Positions 7,323 to 10,413 of a stretch of DNA of 10,413 bases are shown here, piece after piece. Below the pieces are notes generated by a model. That model saw only the letters and a program-made list of their open reading frames with translations, did not search any database and was not told the origin of the DNA. This stretch comes from DASUSF01 sp036375275 (GTDB taxonomy: Bacteria > Pseudomonadota > Alphaproteobacteria > Geminicoccales > Geminicoccaceae): positions 1 through 10,413 of the forward strand of contig DASUSF010000023.1 of NCBI GenBank assembly GCA_036375275.1, read 5' to 3'. The stretch's first letter is position 1, and every line of letters begins with the position of its first letter. Both the position numbers and the translations under genes were made by a program.

Positions 7323-7338
7323 GGCGCCCGCGGGCGCC
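7323..7338 (-). repeat. Perfect 16-bp GC palindrome between ccoP and ccoG
   Basis: GGCGCCCGCGGGCGCC is its own reverse complement over all 16 bases. As RNA it would form a six-pair all-GC stem with a CGCG loop. It occupies the 44-bp gap between the ccoP stop and the ccoG start, beginning 11 nt after the ccoP stop codon. No T-run follows (the next bases on the minus strand are GTTCCGTC), so it is not a standard terminator. It could be an mRNA processing or stability element giving the oxidase subunits more transcript than the maturation genes, a partial terminator, or a binding site for a dimeric protein. It could also be chance in very GC-rich DNA. Confidence 0.55.
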
Positions 7339-7349
7339 CGGATGTGCGT

Positions 7350-8219
7350 CTACTGGCCGCCGCCGAGCGCATGGACGTAGATGGTCAGGCTCTTGATCGT
7401 CTCAGGGTCCAGGCGACCGACCCAGGCCGGCATCACGCCGTGGCGAGGGTTGTGGACCTGGGCCATGATCTCGTCCTTCGCGCCGCCATACAGCCAGATC
7501 TGGTCGCTGAGATCCGGCGCGCCAAGCTCCGGCAGTCCCTGCCCGTCCTCGCCGTGACAGGCGGCGCAGTGCTCGGCGAAGATCGAGGCGCCGGCTTCGA
7601 CCGCCTCCGGATCCTCGCTGGGCCCGGAGAGCGAGCGTACGTACTCCGCGACCTGCCCGATCTGCTCGCGCTCGAGGATCCCGTCGACGCCGTAGCGGGG
7701 CATCATGTTGAACCGGGTCTCCGGGTGGTCGCTGCGCACGCCGTAGGCGATGGTGTCGTGGATCTCCTCGAGCGAGCCGCCCCAGATCCAGGCGTCGTCG
7801 GCGTGCGAAGGATAGGGGCCCTGCCCGGCGGCGCCCAGCCCATGGCAGGGCGCGCAGTTGTCGGAGAATGCCGCCTGGCCGCCGGAGAAGGCGACGGTCA
7901 TCAGCTGCGGATCGGCGCGGATCTCCTCGAGGCTGGCCGCGGCCACCTGCTCCTGCCAGCCCGCCCGCGCGACCGCCGCTTCCGCGATCCGCTCGTCGAG
8001 CGCTTCCCGCTGGTTGTAGCCGAGGATGCCGCCGAAGTAGGTGTTGACCCACGGCCAGCTCGGATAGAGCACCCACCAGATCACGGCATAGACGCAGCTC
8101 GCGTAGAGCACGTACAGCCACCACTTCGGCAGCGGCGTGTTCAGCTCCTTGATGCCGTCCCACTCGTGGCCGGTGGTGTCCTGCCCCGTCGCGGCATCCT
8201 TCTCGACCTTGGTCGGCAT
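7350..8219 (-). CDS. ccoP: CcoP, di-heme cytochrome c subunit of cbb3 oxidase
   Basis: 289 residues, the usual CcoP length. The N-terminus has the family signature EWDGIKELNTPLPKWW (19-34) leading into a single membrane helix (about 32-53). Two cytochrome c domains follow: heme-binding CAPCH at 122-126 with probable axial Met in NMMPRYG (172-173), and CAACH at 218-222 with probable axial Met263 in GVMPAW. CcoP takes electrons from the cytochrome c pool or bc1 complex and passes them to CcoO and then CcoN; the heme domains are periplasmic. The frame is open 29 codons upstream, but ATG 8219 is chosen because it gives the family N-terminus, is preceded by AGAGGG (8228-8233) with 8-nt spacing, and shares its A with the TGA stop of ccoQ. 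There is no cleaved signal peptide; the helix acts as anchor. Confidence 0.97.
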   Translation of the reverse strand: MPTKVEKDAATGQDTTGHEWDGIKELNTPLPKWWLYVLYASCVYAVIWWVLYPSWPWVNTYFGGILGYNQREALDERIAEAAVARAGWQEQVAAASLEEIRADPQLMTVAFSGGQAAFSDNCAPCHGLGAAGQGPYPSHADDAWIWGGSLEEIHDTIAYGVRSDHPETRFNMMPRYGVDGILEREQIGQVAEYVRSLSGPSEDPEAVEAGASIFAEHCAACHGEDGQGLPELGAPDLSDQIWLYGGAKDEIMAQVHNPRHGVMPAWVGRLDPETIKSLTIYVHALGGGQ

Positions 8220-8386
8220 CAGCCCTTCCCTCTCGGGTCGTCGTCCTTGAACGGGATCTCGCCGTGCCGCTCGAAGCGCCGCTTGTTCTTGGGCCAGAAG
8301 GCCCACGCGACGATCGCGACGAACAGGACCAACAGCCAGAGCTGCCAGAGCGAGAAGATCCAGGCGGCGGTTCCGGTCTCGTCCAT
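8219..8386 (-). CDS. ccoQ: CcoQ, small membrane subunit of cbb3 oxidase
   Basis: 55 residues: a short N-terminus, one membrane helix (about 9-31), then FWPKNKRRFERHGEIPFKDDD (30-50), the typical FixQ/CcoQ basic stretch after the helix, and a charged end. CcoQ is a non-catalytic subunit that stabilises the CcoNO-CcoP interaction and protects the complex in oxygen. The start ATG is preceded by a perfect AGGAGG (8392-8397) with a 5-nt spacer. Nine bases separate it from the ccoO coding region, and its TGA stop shares one base with the ccoP ATG (TGATG). It sits in the invariant O-Q-P order, so the assignment is firm despite the short length. Confidence 0.95.
   Translation of the reverse strand: MDETGTAAWIFSLWQLWLLVLFVAIVAWAFWPKNKRRFERHGEIPFKDDDPRGKG
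8228..8233 (-). promoter_or_regulatory. Ribosome-binding site of ccoP (inside ccoQ)
   Basis: AGAGGG on the minus strand, 8 nt before the ATG at 8219, within the last codons of ccoQ. It supports the start at 8219 over in-frame starts further upstream. Confidence 0.6.
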
Positions 8387-8391
8387 GGCCG

Positions 8392-8397
8392 CCTCCT
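8392..8397 (-). promoter_or_regulatory. Ribosome-binding site of ccoQ overlapping the ccoO stop
   Basis: AGGAGG on the minus strand, a perfect anti-Shine-Dalgarno match, 5 nt before the ccoQ ATG. The ccoO stop codon TAG (8396-8398) runs into it as TAGGAGG, so ribosomes ending ccoO terminate on the ccoQ initiation site. It decides the start of the short ccoQ gene. Confidence 0.85.
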
Positions 8398-9121
8398 ACT
8401 GGATCAGATCGCGGGTCTCGAGACCCTCGAAGTCGATCATCCGGCCGAGGATCTGCAGGTAGGCGACCAGCGCGTCCATCTCGGTGAGCCGTCCCGGATC
8501 GCCGTCGAAGTCGCCGACCGCCGCCTTGGGATAGCGGGCGAGGAGCGCGTCATGGTCGCCATCCGGATGAGCCTGGGCCCTGAGGTCGGCGGCCGCGGCC
8601 TCGATCATCTCGTCGGTGTAGGGCACGCCGACCGTCCGGTTGGCCGCGAGATGAGCCGAGATGTCCGGAATCCGGAGCTCGCGGTCCAGGAGGAACGCGT
8701 AGGGCGGCATGATCGATTCCGGCACCACCTCGCGCGGGTCGATCAGATGCGCCACCTGCCACTCGTTCGAGTACTTGCCGCCCACCCGGGCGAGGTCCGG
8801 CCCGGTGCGTTTCGAGCCCCATTGGAAGGGGTGATCGTACATGCTCTCGGCGGCGAGGCTGTAATGGCCGTAGCGCTCGACCTCGTCCCGGAACGGCCGG
8901 ATCATCTGGCTGTGGCAGTTGTAGCAGCCCTCGCGGACGTAGATGTTCCGCCCGGTCAGCTCGAGCGGGGTGTACGGGCGCACGCCCTCGACCTCCTCGA
9001 TCGTGCTCTCGATCGTGAACAGCGGCACGATCTCGACCAGGCCGCCGATCGAGATCGTGATCAGGATGCCGACCGCCAGCACCCAGCCGCTCTTCTCGAA
9101 GATCGCGTGCTTTTCCCACAT
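8396..9121 (-). CDS. ccoO: CcoO, mono-heme cytochrome c subunit of cbb3 oxidase
   Basis: 241 residues, normal for CcoO. The protein starts MWEKHAIFEKSGWVLAVG, with one uncleaved membrane helix (about 12-36). The periplasmic domain has heme-binding CYNCH (66-70) in the family signature NIYVREGCYNCHSQMIRPFRD, the motif GHYSLAAESMYDHPFQWGSKR (85-105) followed by TGPDLARVGGKYSNEWQ, and the probable axial Met138 in ESIMPPY. CcoO relays electrons from CcoP to the heme b of CcoN. It follows ccoN after a 55-bp gap. The ribosome-binding site is weak (a GGAT close to the ATG), so expression may depend partly on coupling to ccoN. The stop merges with the ccoQ Shine-Dalgarno. Confidence 0.97.
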   Translation of the reverse strand: MWEKHAIFEKSGWVLAVGILITISIGGLVEIVPLFTIESTIEEVEGVRPYTPLELTGRNIYVREGCYNCHSQMIRPFRDEVERYGHYSLAAESMYDHPFQWGSKRTGPDLARVGGKYSNEWQVAHLIDPREVVPESIMPPYAFLLDRELRIPDISAHLAANRTVGVPYTDEMIEAAAADLRAQAHPDGDHDALLARYPKAAVGDFDGDPGRLTEMDALVAYLQILGRMIDFEGLETRDLIQ

Positions 9122-9176
9122 GATCCGAATCCGCGTTATCGCTGGTTGGGATGCTCGAACACGGGCTCGAGTCCGC

Positions 9177-10413
9177 CTACTCGGCCGGCGCCGGGGCCGG
9201 CTCGGCCATCGGCTCCTCCGCCCGGATCTCGCCCTGCACGGTCTTCCAGAGGTTGTAGACCATGATCAGCGCGCCGATCAGGAACAGCAGCCCGCCGCAC
9301 GCCCGGATCACATAGAAGGGGTGCATCGCCTCGACGGTCTCGATGAACGAGTACTGGAGGAAGCCGAGCTCGTCGTAGGAGCGCCACATCAGCCCCTGCA
9401 TGATGCCCGAGACCCACATCGCGCTGATGTAGAGCACGATGCCGAGGGTCGCGATCCAGAAGTGCCACTCGACCAGGCGCACCGAGTAGAGGCGCTCGCG
9501 GTTCCAGAGCCGCGGGACCAGGAAGTAGATGGCGCCGAAGGAGATGAACGCGACCCAGCCGAGGGCGCCCGAGTGCACGTGGCCGATGGTCCAGTCCGTG
9601 TAGTGGCTGAGCGCGTTGACCTGGCGGACCGACATCAGGGGCCCCTCGAAGGTGCTCATGCCGTAGAAGGCGACCGAGACCACGAGGAAGCGGAGCGTCG
9701 GGTCGGTGCGGAGTTTGTCCCAGGCGCCCGAGAGCGTCATGACGCCGTTGATCATGCCGCCCCAGGACGGCATCCAGAGCATCACCGAGAAGGTCATGCC
9801 GAGCGTCTGCGCCCAGTCCGGCAGCGCCGTGTAGTGCAGGTGGTGCGGCCCCGCCCAGATGTATAGGAAGATCAGCGACCAGAAGTGGACGATCGACAGC
9901 CGGTACGAATACACCGGCCGCTCCGCCTGCTTCGGGATGAAGTAGTACATGATGCCGAGGAAGCCGGCGGTCAGGAAGAAGCCGACGGCGTTGTGGCCGT
10001 ACCACCACTGGGTCAGCGCGTCCTGCACGCCCGCGAACGCCGAGTAGCTCTTCCAGCCGAAGACCGAGACCGGCACCGCGAGGTTGTTGAAGATGTGCAG
10101 GACCGCGACGGTGATGATGAACGAGAGGTAGAACCAGTTGGCGACGTAGATGTGCGGCTCGCGCCGCTTCAGGAGCGTGCCGAAGTAGACCACGAGGTAG
10201 ACCACCCAGATCAGCGTCAGCCACAGGTCGACGTACCACTCCGGCTCGGCGTACTCGCGGCTCTGGGTGACGCCGAGGACGTAGCCGGACGCGGCCATGA
10301 CGATGAACAGCTGGTAGCCCCAGAACAGGAACTGCGCGAGCGCCGGCCCGCCAAACAGCGAGGCGCGGCAGGTTCGCTGGACGACATAGAGCGAGGTGCC
10401 GAGCAGCGCATTG
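9177..10413 (-). CDS. ccoN: CcoN, catalytic heme-copper subunit of cbb3 oxidase (N-terminus outside window)
   Basis: 411 residues are visible; the frame continues past the window edge, so the Met codon at 10298 is internal (it is preceded in frame by NALLGTSLYVVQRTC and FWGYQLFIV). CcoN reduces O2 to water at a heme b3-CuB site and pumps protons. Visible ligands, numbered from the first whole codon: CuB His140 (WWYGHN), the cross-linking Tyr184 (FLYIWAGPHH), CuB His190 and His191, and the HVH pair His278/His280 for heme b3 and heme b. Their spacing equals that I recall for Pseudomonas stutzeri CcoN (207, 251, 257/258, 345/347), implying about 67 missing residues, among them the other heme b His. 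The protein is a typical multi-helix C-family heme-copper oxidase subunit. It ends in an Ala-Pro-Glu-rich tail. The promoter, where an FNR/FixK box would be expected, is not in the window. Confidence 0.97.
   Translation of the reverse strand, partial: NALLGTSLYVVQRTCRASLFGGPALAQFLFWGYQLFIVMAASGYVLGVTQSREYAEPEWYVDLWLTLIWVVYLVVYFGTLLKRREPHIYVANWFYLSFIITVAVLHIFNNLAVPVSVFGWKSYSAFAGVQDALTQWWYGHNAVGFFLTAGFLGIMYYFIPKQAERPVYSYRLSIVHFWSLIFLYIWAGPHHLHYTALPDWAQTLGMTFSVMLWMPSWGGMINGVMTLSGAWDKLRTDPTLRFLVVSVAFYGMSTFEGPLMSVRQVNALSHYTDWTIGHVHSGALGWVAFISFGAIYFLVPRLWNRERLYSVRLVEWHFWIATLGIVLYISAMWVSGIMQGLMWRSYDELGFLQYSFIETVEAMHPFYVIRACGGLLFLIGALIMVYNLWKTVQGEIRAEEPMAEPAPAPAE

Noticed and set aside
5830..7380. 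Plus-strand open frame of 516 codons opposite ccoG
   Set aside because: Antisense shadow of ccoG with biased composition and no motif.
9153..9171. Small repeat in the ccoN-ccoO gap (CTCGA and TCGAG arms, also a GCTCGA direct repeat)
   Set aside because: The five-pair stem with an eight-base loop is too weak to separate from chance in GC-rich DNA.

Overview
The window is GC-rich, gene-dense DNA. It is almost entirely taken up by a high-affinity cbb3-type cytochrome c oxidase locus on the minus strand. Gene content and order (ccoNOQP followed directly by ccoGHIS, an FNR/FixK-type regulator nearby), together with the protein sequences, point to an alphaproteobacterium, perhaps of the Rhodospirillales. 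That placement is inference from gene style and composition, not a database result.

Reading in the direction of transcription (high to low coordinates): ccoN (catalytic subunit, 5' end cut by the window edge at 10413), ccoO (mono-heme c subunit), ccoQ (small membrane subunit) and ccoP (di-heme c subunit) make the oxidase. After a 44-bp gap containing a perfect 16-bp palindrome come ccoG (4Fe-4S membrane protein for copper reduction/maturation), ccoH (membrane assembly factor), ccoI (copper P1B-ATPase) and ccoS (small maturation protein). The last four genes are joined by three successive 4-bp stop/start overlaps. A 102-bp gap with a nested imperfect inverted repeat separates ccoS from a large gene of the same orientation. 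It encodes an 896-residue ADP-forming acyl-CoA synthetase fused to a C-terminal GNAT acetyltransferase (Pat/PatZ-like architecture). This gene converges, with only 10 bp between the stop codons, on the 3' end of a Crp/Fnr-family regulator on the plus strand (1-152).

How the genes fit together: CcoNOQP reduces O2 under microaerobic conditions. CcoG and CcoI handle copper redox state and export for the CuB centre, and CcoH and CcoS support assembly. The FNR/FixK-type regulator is a plausible oxygen- or cascade-linked activator of the cco promoter, which lies outside the window. The acyl-CoA synthetase/GNAT fusion is the only gene that is not a textbook cbb3 component. It may couple acetyl-CoA or protein-acetylation status to microaerobic respiration, but that link rests on position only.

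I do not see a wholly new system here. No tRNA, rRNA, CRISPR array, insertion sequence or other mobile element was recognised, and no gene-free stretch exceeds about 100 bp. The long plus-strand open frames are GC-driven shadows of the minus-strand genes.
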